64,000 bases of DNA, taken from positions 1 to 64,000 of the forward strand of contig NZ_MVIJ01000011.1 of NCBI RefSeq assembly GCF_002086735.1, given 5' to 3'. The number at the start of each line of letters is the position of its first letter. Position 1 is the first letter of the stretch. The translations under genes were made by a program, and so were the position numbers. Shown here one piece after another: positions 1 through 9,248 of this stretch. The notes beneath the pieces were generated by a model. It was given only the letters and a program-made list of their open reading frames with translations. It was not told where the DNA came from and did no database searches. This DNA comes from Mycobacterium scrofulaceum. Its GTDB lineage: Bacteria > Actinomycetota > Actinomycetes > Mycobacteriales > Mycobacteriaceae.

Positions 1-1
1 C

Positions 2-910
2 CCCAGGATCGCCCCGCCGCCCGCGCCGTACCGACCGCCCGTCAACGTGCTGGCCACGCTGTCGCTGGTGTTCGCGTTCGTGTTCGCACCCGTCGGGGCG
101 ATCCTGGGGCACGCCGGGCTGGCGCAGATCCGCCGCACGGGCGAGCTCGGCCGGGACCGCGCCCGCGCGGGAGTGGCGCTGTCCTACACCTTCATCGCCG
201 TCGCCGTCGTCGCGTTGGTCGCCTGGGCGGGCCTGGGCGCGGCCCCGTCCACCCGGACCGCGGCGCCGGGCACCACGTCCGCGAGCGCGGCGCCCCCGGC
301 GTCCCCGGGCCCGGTCGCGGCGGACGCGCTGGCGACGCTGCTGCCGGGCGCCGACGCCCTGAAGACCCTCACCGCCGACCAGAACCTGGAGGCCGGCCAG
401 ACCTGGAACAACCCGGGCCGATCCAACGCGGAAAGGGCCATCGACCGGCCGGAATGCTGGGGCAGCGTCGCGCCCGGGACGCCGGACGCCTACACCGGCG
501 ACGTCGCCGGCTACCGCGCGGCGGAGTTCCGCGACTCGCACACCTTCCTCAAGTCCACCCAGGTCATCGAGGCGGTCGTGGCGTTTCGCGACGCCGCGGC
601 GGCCCAGTCGCAGCTGGCGGCGTTGCTGTCGGGGTGGCGCCAATGCGGCGGTTCGACCGTGACGCTGACGCCGCCCAACGGCGAGGCGCTGCCGTTCGCG
701 GTGGGCGAGCCCGCCGACGCCGGCAACGGCATCACCACGCTGGACCTGACGCCCAAGGGCCTGCAGATCCGCTCGGCCCGGGCGCTCGCGGCCAAAGCCA
801 ACGTGATCGTCGACCTGATGGTCTCCTGCAGCGGCACCACGGACGGCGGCCAGCCCCGGCTGGCCGGGGTGGGCATCGCCACCTACGTGCTGGGCAAGAT
901 CCCTGGCTAG
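2..910 (+). CDS. DUF4190 / PknH-like sensor-domain membrane protein, 5' partial
   Basis: The reading frame is open to the left edge and begins with a proline-rich stretch (PPPAPYRPPVN), so the true start lies outside the window. A hydrophobic hairpin follows: a first membrane segment, then the short GLAQIRR linker of DUF4190 proteins, then a second segment ending near position 245. After an Ala/Pro/Ser-rich spacer comes an extracellular domain of about 200 residues with two pairs of Cys. It looks like the PknH C-terminal sensor-type domain found in many mycobacterial lipoproteins and kinases. No kinase domain is visible here. The role is probably extracytoplasmic ligand sensing or binding; the ligand is unknown. 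Confidence 0.75.
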   Translation, partial: PRIAPPPAPYRPPVNVLATLSLVFAFVFAPVGAILGHAGLAQIRRTGELGRDRARAGVALSYTFIAVAVVALVAWAGLGAAPSTRTAAPGTTSASAAPPASPGPVAADALATLLPGADALKTLTADQNLEAGQTWNNPGRSNAERAIDRPECWGSVAPGTPDAYTGDVAGYRAAEFRDSHTFLKSTQVIEAVVAFRDAAAAQSQLAALLSGWRQCGGSTVTLTPPNGEALPFAVGEPADAGNGITTLDLTPKGLQIRSARALAAKANVIVDLMVSCSGTTDGGQPRLAGVGIATYVLGKIPG

Positions 911-920
911 GGTGGGGCTC

Positions 921-1889
921 ATGAAATATGTCGACGTCGACGGGGTGGGCCGGGTCAGCCGGATCGGCTTGGGCACCTGGCAATTCGGGTCACGCGAGTG
1001 GGGTTACGGGGACGACTACGCCTCCGGCGCCGCGCGCGACATCGTGCGCCGCGCCCGCGCCCTGGGGGTGACGCTGTTCGACACCGCCGAGGTGTACGGC
1101 CTGGGCAAGAGCGAACGGATCCTCGGCGAGGCGCTCGGCGACGAGCGCGCCGACGTCGTCGTGGCCAGCAAGATCATGCCGGTCGCGCCGTTGCCCGCCG
1201 TGGTCAAGCAGCGCGCGCGGGCCAGCGCGCGGCGGCTGGGCCTCGACCGCATCCCGCTCTACCAGATCCATCAGTCCAACCCGGTGGTCCCCGACACGGT
1301 GATCATGCCCGGCATGCGCGACCTGCTCGACAGCGGCGAGATCGGCGCGGTCGGCGTCTCCAACTATTCGCTGGCCCGGTGGCGGAAGGCCGACGCCGCC
1401 CTCGGGCGCCCGGTGGTCAGCAACCAGGTGTACTTCTCGCTGGCCCACGCTCGCGCGCTGGACGACCTGGTGCCCTTCGCCGAGCGGGAGAACCGCATCG
1501 TGATCGCCTACAGCCCGCTCGAGCAGGGGCTCCTGGGCGGCAAGTACGGCCTGGACAACCGCCCCGGCGGCATTCGGGCGCTGAATTCCTTGTTCGGCAC
1601 CGAGAACCTGCGCCGCGTCGAGCCGCTGCTGCAGACGCTGCGCGACGTGGCGACCACGGTCGGCGCCAAGCCGGCTCAGGTGGCGCTGGCCTGGCTGATC
1701 AGTTATCCGGGCGTCGTCGCCATCCCTGGCGCGTCCAGCGTCGAACAGCTCGAGTTCAACGTCGCCGCGGCCGACGTCGAGCTACCGCCGGACGCCCGCG
1801 AGGCGCTGACCGGGGCGGCCCGCGCCTTCCGCCCCACCTCGGCCGGGCGTTTCCTCACCGACCTGGTCCGCGAGAAGCTGGGCCGCTAG
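921..1889 (+). CDS. Aldo/keto reductase
   Basis: This is a TIM-barrel NADPH-dependent oxidoreductase of about 322 residues, normal for the family. The catalytic tetrad is visible as Asp and Tyr in FDTAEVYGLGKSE, Lys in VASKI, and His in LYQIHQSNP. The C-terminal cofactor region reads VVAIPGASSVEQLEFN. ATG 921 is preferred; an in-frame GTG at 912 would add three residues. The gene starts 10 bases after the preceding stop, so the two may be cotranscribed. Its physiological substrate cannot be told from sequence. A long inverted repeat follows the stop codon. Confidence 0.85.
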   Translation: MKYVDVDGVGRVSRIGLGTWQFGSREWGYGDDYASGAARDIVRRARALGVTLFDTAEVYGLGKSERILGEALGDERADVVVASKIMPVAPLPAVVKQRARASARRLGLDRIPLYQIHQSNPVVPDTVIMPGMRDLLDSGEIGAVGVSNYSLARWRKADAALGRPVVSNQVYFSLAHARALDDLVPFAERENRIVIAYSPLEQGLLGGKYGLDNRPGGIRALNSLFGTENLRRVEPLLQTLRDVATTVGAKPAQVALAWLISYPGVVAIPGASSVEQLEFNVAAADVELPPDAREALTGAARAFRPTSAGRFLTDLVREKLGR

Positions 1890-1892
1890 TTT

Positions 1893-1959
1893 TGCGCCGA
1901 GATTGCCGTTAGGGCTGTGGCCGGCCGTCGACGACAGCCACCACGGCAATCTCGGCGCA
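1893..1959. terminator. Long inverted repeat between convergent genes
   Basis: A perfect 17-base arm at 1893-1909 (core GCGCCGAGATTGCCGT) pairs with 1943-1959. Inside the loop a second pair of arms, GGCTGT at 1913-1918 and ACAGCC at 1934-1939, can extend the hairpin. It lies exactly between two convergent genes, where a bidirectional terminator is expected. The arm sequence resembles a recurrent mycobacterial intergenic motif, but I cannot confirm copy number here. Confidence 0.7.
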
Positions 1960-1981
1960 GACCCGCTGCGCCGCAGCGCGG

Positions 1982-2767
1982 CTAGGACTGCGCCGGCGCG
2001 GAATCCGCGAACGCCGCCGGGCTGGCCGGCGCGCCCCTCGCCACCACCACCGGCATCGAGGTGGCGGCGTTGGTCCGCAGGATGGTGTGCACCACGTCGA
2101 TGAGGTCCTCCACGGGCATCAGCTTGCCGGGCATGCAGCCGCGGGAAGCCCACAGTGGGACGGCCTTCATCGCGAGGTCCATGTCCCAGCCGGCGTTCAT
2201 TCCCGTCGCCGCGTCGCCCTCGCCACCCGGGCACTCCCCGACGATGAAGGTGGTGAAGCCGATGTCGGGGTGTTCGGCCCGCCAGGCGTCGACCATGCGC
2301 TCGAGCGCCGCCTTGCTGACGCCGTACGCGCCCAGGCCCGGCCACGGTGGCCCGAACGTGCCCGCGTCGGAGGACAGGTAGACCGCCTTGCCCGCGGAGA
2401 CCGTCAGGTGCGGCACCGCCGCGGCCGTCACCAGCGCCGCGCCGATGACGTTGGTGTCGAAGATGCGCCGCCAGGTCGCGGCGTCGGTGTCGACCATGCG
2501 CACCAGGGGCCCGACCGCGGGGGTGTAGACGATGTTGTCGATGCCGCCCAGGGCGCCGGCGGCGGCGGCGATCGCCGACCGGCACGACGCCTCGTCGGTG
2601 ACGTCACATTCGATGGCGATCGCGCCCGGGCCGGCCTCCTTGGCCGCCGCCTCGATACGCTCGCGGCGCCGGGCCAGCAGCGCGACCTGGTCGCCGCGCT
2701 GGGCCAGGCCGACACCGATGCAGCGACCGAGTCCGCTCGAGGCGCCCACGACGACTGTCCTTGACAT
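1982..2767 (-). CDS. SDR-family NAD(P)-dependent oxidoreductase
   Basis: This is a classical short-chain dehydrogenase of 261 residues. The N-terminal cofactor loop is VVVGASSGLGRCIG, and the active-site pair sits in GAYGVSKAALERM (Tyr-x3-Lys). A CDVTDEASC segment after the second strand is typical of cofactor specificity. ATG 2767 is the first start and the Rossmann motif follows immediately. The insert around residues 180-215 (EGDAATGMNAGWDMD) is less conserved and probably sets the substrate. The gene stands alone, convergent with the aldo/keto reductase. The substrate is unknown. Confidence 0.85.
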   Translation of the reverse strand: MSRTVVVGASSGLGRCIGVGLAQRGDQVALLARRRERIEAAAKEAGPGAIAIECDVTDEASCRSAIAAAAGALGGIDNIVYTPAVGPLVRMVDTDAATWRRIFDTNVIGAALVTAAAVPHLTVSAGKAVYLSSDAGTFGPPWPGLGAYGVSKAALERMVDAWRAEHPDIGFTTFIVGECPGGEGDAATGMNAGWDMDLAMKAVPLWASRGCMPGKLMPVEDLIDVVHTILRTNAATSMPVVVARGAPASPAAFADSAPAQS

Positions 2768-2845
2768 ATTTGCCCTCTCTTGTAACGAGCTGCCGTGGGC
2801 AAAAACCTACCCGATGTCCCCGCCGCGGGGCGATGGCTCGGCCGC

Positions 2846-4600
2846 CTAATTCCGGACGACGGTGTTCCGGTCGCCCAACTTGGCCTGGTACATGGCCGCG
2901 TCCGCCCGGGCCGTGATGGTGTCGACGGAGTCGCCGGGAAGGGCAAGCGTGGCGCCGATGCTCAAGGTGGCGTGCAGCGCCTCGCCGGATACGCCGATGG
3001 GCTCGGCGGCACGGCAGCGGATCTTCTCCGCGATCTGGGTGACCTCGTCGATGCTGCCGACGCCCGGCAACAGGACGAGGATCTCGTCGCCTCCGGTCCG
3101 GCCGACGGTGTCCCCCCGGCGAACGCTGTCCTGAATCCGCGCGGCCAGGGTGGCCAGGACGAGGTCGCCGATCCCGTGTCCCCACCTGTCGTTGATCTCC
3201 TTGAACTGGTCGACGTCGCAGAACAGCACGCCGAGATACGTTCCGGCGGGTTGCGGCTGCTCCAGCGCGGCGGCGAGCCGGCCCGTGGCCTCGGCCCGGT
3301 TGACCAGGCCGGTCAGGGTGTCGAACGTGGCCAACCGTTCCAGTCGCTGCTCGGCTTTCACCTGATCGTCGACCACGCGGACCGCGGCGATCAGGCCGTC
3401 GGTGTTGCCGTCGGCGTCGACGTAGGGCTTCCCGTGGCCCTCGACCCAGTGGTAGGTGCCGTCGGCCGCCCGGACCCGGAACCGTTGCAGGACCGCTTCG
3501 CCGGCGGCGACCCTGCGGAGCGCGGCGATGACGGCCCGCGCGTCCTCCGGATGGATGTGGCGGTCGAAATCCGAGGCGTCCCAGCCCTCCGGCGGCCGGC
3601 CCAGCGCGGCCTCCACCGACGGCGAGACCCAGGCGATCTCGCCGTCGCGCAGGTGCACGATGATGTCGACGGCGTTGTCGGCGAGGATCCGATAGCGCGC
3701 CTCGGCGTCGGCGCGCTCGTTGCTGACCAGCTCCTTCTCGATCAACAGTTTCTGCTCGCGCTGGATGAAGAAGAATGTGATCGCCCCGACGATCGCGGTG
3801 CCCAGCATGATCGAGAAGGTCCACTCCGCGTGCTGGCCCAGACCGAGCCGCAGGAAGACGGGCCGCGCGAGCGCGACCACCACGGGGAAGCCGGCGAGGG
3901 TGGCCGCCAGTCGCAGCAGCGACTTGCGGTCGGGCCGGGCGAGCAGCCAGGCGACCGGGAACCGGTCGGGGCGGGCCAGCGACGTCGCGGCGGCGAGGAG
4001 CAACAGAGCCACCGCCGTCATGATCGCCTGGCCCGTCGACGGCGAGTAGCCCACCAGCGCCAACGCGTTGAACAGGTAGGCCCCCACGGTGACGAACGGG
4101 ATGGCCCCGCCGGCCGCCATGCAGGCGGGCCAGATCACCCGGGTCCCCCGGTCCACCCGGATCAGCGCGGCGGCGGCCGCGAGGAACAGGGCGGAAACCG
4201 CCGTCTGCGGGCTCGGACGGCCCGGCCAGGTCTGCTGTGCGGTGCGCACCGCGTCCCCGAACCACATCAGGTCCAGGCCGGTCGAGCGCCCACCGGCGGC
4301 GTACTCGAGCAAGGTGATGCCGGCGAGGGCACCGACCACCAGGGCCAGGCCGCGCCCAGCCCAGACCCGGCCCCGCGCGGGGTGGCCGGATTGCGCCAGG
4401 ATCGCCGTGCTCAACGCCACCAGCCACAGCGCGGTCCACGGCATCACCTGCGGCCAGCTCGGATCGATCCGGGTCAGCCGGTCGATTCCGGATGCCCAGC
4501 CCGCCCACGTCGTGGCGGCGAGGGCGAAAACCACCAGCATGGCGATCCGTCGGACCCAGGCGACGTCGTTCAGGCAGGCCTCGGGGCTCGACCTCGGCAT
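2846..4600 (-). CDS. Membrane PAS-GGDEF diguanylate cyclase
   Basis: The 584-residue protein begins with a multi-span membrane module of roughly seven or eight helices up to about residue 285. A PAS/PAC domain follows (about 300-410, with SPSVEAALGRPPEGW), and then a GGDEF domain (about 425-584). The signature is GGDEI at 503-507 rather than GGDEF. The two Gly, Asp and Glu residues needed for catalysis are kept, so c-di-GMP synthesis is likely. There is no EAL or HD-GYP domain, so it is not a bifunctional enzyme. The membrane part may sense a small or hydrophobic ligand. It stands as a single gene with no DosR-type box upstream. Confidence 0.85.
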   Translation of the reverse strand: MPRSSPEACLNDVAWVRRIAMLVVFALAATTWAGWASGIDRLTRIDPSWPQVMPWTALWLVALSTAILAQSGHPARGRVWAGRGLALVVGALAGITLLEYAAGGRSTGLDLMWFGDAVRTAQQTWPGRPSPQTAVSALFLAAAAALIRVDRGTRVIWPACMAAGGAIPFVTVGAYLFNALALVGYSPSTGQAIMTAVALLLLAAATSLARPDRFPVAWLLARPDRKSLLRLAATLAGFPVVVALARPVFLRLGLGQHAEWTFSIMLGTAIVGAITFFFIQREQKLLIEKELVSNERADAEARYRILADNAVDIIVHLRDGEIAWVSPSVEAALGRPPEGWDASDFDRHIHPEDARAVIAALRRVAAGEAVLQRFRVRAADGTYHWVEGHGKPYVDADGNTDGLIAAVRVVDDQVKAEQRLERLATFDTLTGLVNRAEATGRLAAALEQPQPAGTYLGVLFCDVDQFKEINDRWGHGIGDLVLATLAARIQDSVRRGDTVGRTGGDEILVLLPGVGSIDEVTQIAEKIRCRAAEPIGVSGEALHATLSIGATLALPGDSVDTITARADAAMYQAKLGDRNTVVRN

Positions 4601-4773
4601 CGGCGGCCCCTTCCTCCCCCGGGCTGCGCAACCGAAAGTATGCGCCGAGGGGCGCCCGGTGCCTGGGGCACAAGGTCATCAATCTTGGGGCGCAAGGTAA
4701 CTGGCGCGGGGGTAACAGGCGCGGGTGCGATCTGGCGCCCCCGGTCGCGCCGCCGCGCCGGTCGTCCGGCTCG

Positions 4774-6933
4774 TCAGGCCCCGTCGGGGGCCTGCAACAC
4801 CACGGCGGTGTGCGCGTCCACGGTGAGCGTGCCTCCCCCGGGCACCTCTTCGGCGGGCGTCTCCTCCTCGGGCCCGGTGAAGACCACCAGCTGCCATGAA
4901 GCGCCGAATTCCTTTGCAGGCAAGGTGAATTCGATCGGCTCGTAGTGGGCGTTGAAGCAGAGCAGGAACGAGTCGTCGAGCACCCGCTGCCCCCGGGCGT
5001 CGCGGTCGGGGATACCGTGCCCGTTCAGGAACACCGCGACGGACTTGGCGAATCCCGCGCCCCAGTCCTCCTCGGTCATCTCGGTTCCCTCGGGGGTGAA
5101 CCAGGCGATGTCGGGCAGCCCGTCCTGGCCACCAAGGCCCCTGCGGCCCAGCGGCTTGCCGGAAAAGAACCGGCGCCTGCGGAACACGGGATGGTTGCCG
5201 CGCAGCGCCGACACGAGGCGGGTGAACTCCAGCAGTCCGTTGTCCGCGTTGGACCAGTCGATCCAGGTGAGCTCGTTGTCCTGGCAGTAGCCGTTGTTGT
5301 TGCCGTTCTGGGTGCGGCCCAGCTCGTCGCCGTGGCAGATCATCGGCACGCCCTGGCTCAGCAGCAGCGTGGTGAGGAAGTTGCGCTGCTGGCGGGCGCG
5401 CAGCGCGTTGACGTCCGGGTCGTCGGTCGGCCCTTCCGCTCCGCAGTTCCAGGACCGGTTGTGGCTCTCGCCGTCGTTGTTGTCCTCGCCGTTGGCCTCG
5501 TTGTGCTTCTCGTTGTAGGACACCAGGTCACGCAGCGTGAAGCCGTCGTGCGCGATGACGAAGTTGATCGAGGCCACCGGCCGGCGCGCGGTGTGCTCGT
5601 AGAGGTCAGCGGACCCGGACAGCCGGTAGGCGAACTCGTCGAGCGTGGCCGGCTCGCCGCGCCAGAAGTCGCGGACCGTGTCGCGGTACTTGCCGTTCCA
5701 TTCGGTCCACTGCGGCGGGAAGTTGCCGACCTGATAACCGCCCGGGCCGACGTCCCACGGCTCGGCGATCAGCTTCACCTGGCTGATCGTCGGATCCTGT
5801 TGCACGAGTTCGAAGAACGTCGCCAGCCGGTCCACGTCGTAGAACTCGCGGGCCAGCGTGGAGGCCAGGTCGAACCGGAAGCCGTCGACATGCATCTCGA
5901 GGACCCAGTAGCGCAGCGAGTCCATGATCAGCTGCAGCGCGTGCGGGTGCCCGACGTTGAGGCTGTTGCCGGTGCCCGTGTAGTCCATGTAGTACCGCTT
6001 GTCGTCGTCGACCAGGCGGTAGTAGGCGGCGTTGTCGATGCCCCGCATCGACAGCGTCGGGCCCATGTGGTTGCCCTCCGCCGTGTGGTTGTAGACCACG
6101 TCGAGGATGACCTCGATGCCGGCCTCGTGCAGCGCACGCACCATGGCCTTGAACTCCTGCACCTGCCCGCCCGGCGACGTCGCGCTGGAGTATTTGAAGT
6201 CGGGTGCGAAGAAACCGATCGTGTTGTAGCCCCAGTAATTCGAGAGGCCCTTGTCCACCAGGGTGGAGTCGTTGGCGAAGTGGTGCACCGGCATCAGTTC
6301 GATGGCGGTGACGCCGAGGCCCTTGAGGTGCTCGATGATCACCGGGTGCGCGACGGCCGAATAGGTGCCGCGCAGCTGTTCGGGGATGTCCGGGTGGGTC
6401 TGCGTCAGGCCCTTGACGTGCGCCTCGTAGATGACGGTGTCGGCGTACTGGTGGTCCGGCGGCCGGTCGTTGCCCCAGTCGAAGTACGGGTTGATCACCA
6501 CCGACTTGGGCATGAAGGCGGCGGAGTCGTCGTCGTTGCGGCTGTCGGGGTCGCCGAAGTTGTAACTGAACAGGGCCTGGTCCCACTCGAACGAGCCGTC
6601 GATGGCCTTGGAATAGGGGTCCACGAGCAGCTTGTTCGGGTTGCACCGCAGGCCGTTCTGCGGGTCGTACGGGCCGTAGACCCGGTAGCCGTAGCGTTGG
6701 CCGGGCTCGATGTTGGGGATGTAGGCGTGCCAGACGAACCCGTCGACCTCGGGCAGCGCGACGCGGCTCTCGGTGCCTTCGGCGTCGAACAGGCACAGCT
6801 CCACCCGCTCGGCCACTTCGCTGAACACGGCGAAGTTGGTGCCCGCTCCGTCGTAGGTGGCGCCGAGAGGGTAGGCGCGGCCCGGCCACACCTCTCCGGT
6901 GGGCGTGGGGGCGGGGGCTTCTGCGGATGTCAT
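4774..6933 (-). CDS. glgX: Glycogen debranching enzyme GlgX
   Basis: This is a 719-residue GH13 isoamylase-type enzyme that hydrolyses alpha-1,6 branches of glycogen limit dextrins. An N-terminal CBM48 domain lies at about 20-110. The catalytic barrel carries [10 protein letters not shown], the nucleophile Asp355 in GFRFDLA, the acid Glu391 in IAEPWDVG and the third carboxylate Asp463 in VIAHDGF. A C-terminal beta domain follows. ATG 6933 is followed by a 20-residue Ala/Pro-rich leader. In M. tuberculosis glgX sits with treY/treZ; here neither neighbour is present. Confidence 0.95.
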   Translation of the reverse strand: MTSAEAPAPTPTGEVWPGRAYPLGATYDGAGTNFAVFSEVAERVELCLFDAEGTESRVALPEVDGFVWHAYIPNIEPGQRYGYRVYGPYDPQNGLRCNPNKLLVDPYSKAIDGSFEWDQALFSYNFGDPDSRNDDDSAAFMPKSVVINPYFDWGNDRPPDHQYADTVIYEAHVKGLTQTHPDIPEQLRGTYSAVAHPVIIEHLKGLGVTAIELMPVHHFANDSTLVDKGLSNYWGYNTIGFFAPDFKYSSATSPGGQVQEFKAMVRALHEAGIEVILDVVYNHTAEGNHMGPTLSMRGIDNAAYYRLVDDDKRYYMDYTGTGNSLNVGHPHALQLIMDSLRYWVLEMHVDGFRFDLASTLAREFYDVDRLATFFELVQQDPTISQVKLIAEPWDVGPGGYQVGNFPPQWTEWNGKYRDTVRDFWRGEPATLDEFAYRLSGSADLYEHTARRPVASINFVIAHDGFTLRDLVSYNEKHNEANGEDNNDGESHNRSWNCGAEGPTDDPDVNALRARQQRNFLTTLLLSQGVPMICHGDELGRTQNGNNNGYCQDNELTWIDWSNADNGLLEFTRLVSALRGNHPVFRRRRFFSGKPLGRRGLGGQDGLPDIAWFTPEGTEMTEEDWGAGFAKSVAVFLNGHGIPDRDARGQRVLDDSFLLCFNAHYEPIEFTLPAKEFGASWQLVVFTGPEEETPAEEVPGGGTLTVDAHTAVVLQAPDGA

Positions 6934-7002
6934 GGCGCTTTCAATACCCTGCGGGCCCCGGCCTCAAACGGCCGCGCAGGAAGCCTTGCTACACAGCGGT
7001 TT

Positions 7003-8184
7003 TCAAGGTCGTAACATGACCTTTACCGCGCCGTCCTGCTTCTTCTGGAAGATCTCGTAGGCGTGCGGGGCCTCGTCGAGCGGCAGCACGTGGGAGGCGA
7101 AGCTGTCGACGCCGAGCGGGTCGTCGTCGGTGAGCAGCGGCATGATGTCGTCCACCCACCTCTTCACATTGGCCTGGCCCATCCGCAGGGTCACCTGCTT
7201 GTCGAAGAGCGTGAGCATCGGCAGGGGGTCGGCCATCCCGCCGTACACCCCGATCAGCGATATCGTCCCGCCCCGGCGCACGATGTCGATGGCCGAGTGC
7301 AGGGCGCTCAGCCGGTCCACCCCGGCGGTCTGCATCAGCCGCTTGGCGACCATGTCCGGCAACATGCCGGTGGCCTGCTGGGCCAGCTTGGCCGCCGGGG
7401 AGCCGTGCGCCTCCATGCCGACCGCGTCGATCACCGAGTCGGATCCGCGGCCGTCGGTGAGGTCCCGGATCGCGTCGCCCAGCGGGGAGTCGAGCCGGCC
7501 CAGGTCGATTGTGTGGATGCCGCGCTGCGCGGCACGGCCCAGGCGTTCGGCCACCAGGTCGACGCCGATCACCCGGTAGCCGAGGTGATGCGCGATGCGT
7601 GCGGCCATGTCGCCGATGGGGCCCAGGCCGAGCACGGTGAGGGTGCCGCCGTCCGGGATGTCGGCGTAAGCCACCGCCTGCCAGGCGGTCGGCAGCACGT
7701 CGGACATGTAGACGAACCGCGAATCCGGCGGTCCCACAGGGACTTTGATATGGGTGAACTGCGCCTGGGGAACCCTCAGCAACTCGGCCTGCCCGCCGGG
7801 GACCTCGCCGTAGAGCTCCGAGTAACCGAACAGGGCGGCCCCCATGCCCTGCTCGCGGACCTGGGTGGTCTCGCATTGGGTATAGAGCTGCTTGTCGCAC
7901 ATATAGCAACTGCCGCAGGAGATTTGGAACGGGATCACGACCCGGTCCCCGACCCGCAGGTCACCCGTTTCGGCGCCGACCTCGCGGACGATCCCCATGG
8001 GTTCGTGCCCGAGGATGTCGCCGGGTTTCATGAATGCCCCGAGGATCTCGTAGAGGTGCAGATCGGAACCGCAGATGTTCGTCGACGTGACCTCGATGAT
8101 GGCGTCGGTGGGCTTCTCGATCTTCGGGTCGGGCACCGACTCCACTCGCACGTCGCGTTTGCCGTGCCACGTGACTGCCTTCAT
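7003..8184 (-). CDS. Zinc-dependent alcohol dehydrogenase (FDH/threonine-DH-like)
   Basis: This is a medium-chain dehydrogenase of about 393 residues. Catalytic zinc ligands appear in ICGSDLH and LGHEPMG. The structural zinc site is the four-Cys cluster CGSCYMCDKQLYTQC. The NAD-binding motif is LGLGPIGDMAARIA. The long insertion before the cofactor domain and the overall pattern match the glutathione-independent formaldehyde dehydrogenase/threonine dehydrogenase-like group. ATG 8184 (MKAVTWHGKRDV) is chosen by family similarity; an upstream ATG at 8196 is possible. The substrate is unproven. The short gap to glgX shows no clear terminator. Confidence 0.85.
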   Translation of the reverse strand: MKAVTWHGKRDVRVESVPDPKIEKPTDAIIEVTSTNICGSDLHLYEILGAFMKPGDILGHEPMGIVREVGAETGDLRVGDRVVIPFQISCGSCYMCDKQLYTQCETTQVREQGMGAALFGYSELYGEVPGGQAELLRVPQAQFTHIKVPVGPPDSRFVYMSDVLPTAWQAVAYADIPDGGTLTVLGLGPIGDMAARIAHHLGYRVIGVDLVAERLGRAAQRGIHTIDLGRLDSPLGDAIRDLTDGRGSDSVIDAVGMEAHGSPAAKLAQQATGMLPDMVAKRLMQTAGVDRLSALHSAIDIVRRGGTISLIGVYGGMADPLPMLTLFDKQVTLRMGQANVKRWVDDIMPLLTDDDPLGVDSFASHVLPLDEAPHAYEIFQKKQDGAVKVMLRP

Positions 8185-8233
8185 GTGCAGCCACATACCC
8201 GCCTGGCCGGCTCCGAAACTCGGTGGTCCGGCG

Positions 8234-8941
8234 TCAGCGGCGGCGGCGCTTGAGCGGATGCTCGCTGTCGATCAATGATTTCGCGATGTCGATGAGCCTG
8301 GTGTTGGATTGTTGCGAGAGCCGGGTCAGCAGTTCGAACGCCTCGACGGCGTCGAGGCCGAAGCGCTCCATGACGATTCCCTTGGCCTGTCCGATCATGT
8401 CGCGCGACGCCAGGGCGCTGCGGAATTGGTCCTGGCGGCGCAACATCGACCACGCCAGCGCGATGTGGGTGGCGTAGACGGCGCCGAGCTCGACCGAGTC
8501 GTCGGGGAACGCGTGCGGGGTGTCGGCGTAGAAGTTCAGCGCGGCCATGCCGCCGCGGTCCACGAACAGCTCGAACGAGAGGATCGATCGGATCGGGGTC
8601 TGCTCGAGCGCGTGCCGCCGGTACCGCGGCCACCGCTCGTCTTCGGTGAGGTCCTCGACGTGCATCACGTGGTGGCGCCACGCCGCCTCCACGCACGGCC
8701 CCTCCGCGTACCGGTTCTGGATCTCGTCCAAAAGGACCGGGTAGCGATGCGTGGCGGCGATGTTGACGACCGCCCTGCTCCTCTCGGCCATGGTGATGCC
8801 CGCGTACTGACTGCCCACCACGTGCAGGACGCCGTTGCCGATGAGCTCGTTGAGCCCCGCCGCGGTGTCCATCTCCTCGCGCTCCATGCTGGACACCAGC
8901 TCCGCGAGCTGAGCGACGACCACGGTAGTGCCGTTCTGCAT
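8234..8941 (-). CDS. GAF-ANTAR RNA-binding regulator
   Basis: The 235-residue protein has an N-terminal GAF sensor domain (about 30-165) and a C-terminal ANTAR domain (about 170-230; RDMIGQAKGIVMERFGLDAVEAFELL). ANTAR domains bind twin-hairpin RNA and prevent transcription termination. The GAF domain may respond to a small ligand or redox state. The start ATG 8941 has a good purine-rich site (GAGAGGGG) upstream. It ends in a very basic tail (KRRRR). A second ANTAR protein lies at 12259-12939. Confidence 0.85.
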   Translation of the reverse strand: MQNGTTVVVAQLAELVSSMEREEMDTAAGLNELIGNGVLHVVGSQYAGITMAERSRAVVNIAATHRYPVLLDEIQNRYAEGPCVEAAWRHHVMHVEDLTEDERWPRYRRHALEQTPIRSILSFELFVDRGGMAALNFYADTPHAFPDDSVELGAVYATHIALAWSMLRRQDQFRSALASRDMIGQAKGIVMERFGLDAVEAFELLTRLSQQSNTRLIDIAKSLIDSEHPLKRRRR

Positions 8942-9248
8942 AGCACCCCTCTCGACGGTCTTCCCCAGGGCGATGAAAGCTGGACACGCTACTTCTCGAG
9001 AGCCACCCCTCGCTCACTAAAGCCTCCGGATGGTCGTTCGGGCGTGTCAACCCACGAAACGAAGTGTAAGGGCCAAATAACGAAGTGCAAACCCACCGGC
9101 GGCGCCGCGACACCGATCGCGCGAATTACCTTCCGCCCAGACGGAGTACACGTAATGCGCTGGCGTGGAACCGTTTTCGCGGCACGCGCCGACGGTCGTG
9201 CCGCGAAGCCCCGGACCTTCGCGTCGCGGCCGCCCTACACTCGGATTG
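8942..9248. other. Divergent promoter region without a gene
   Basis: This 307-base region separates the divergent GAF-ANTAR and flavoprotein genes. I see no credible coding frame. It holds two direct copies of AACGAAGTG at 9058-9066 and 9079-9087, 21 bases apart, and a perfect palindrome at 9176-9207. No DosR-type box was found. Confidence 0.6.
9176..9207. promoter_or_regulatory. Perfect 11-bp inverted repeat upstream of flavoprotein gene
   Basis: TTCGCGGCACG and CGTGCCGCGAA flank a 10-base loop. The element ends 42 bases before the GTG start of the downstream gene. It may be an operator for a dimeric repressor or a leader hairpin. The function is inferred from position and symmetry only. 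Confidence 0.5.

Noticed and set aside
454..924. Long alternate frames over many genes, often above 300 codons
   Set aside because: Arg/Pro/Gly-rich translations without motifs, typical of shadow frames in high-GC coding DNA; the annotated frames carry clear domains.
9165..9248. Longer N-terminus for the NDH-2-like protein
   Set aside because: The added residues are basic and Pro-rich, and the FAD motif should lie at the N-terminus; they also contain the palindrome at 9176-9207.
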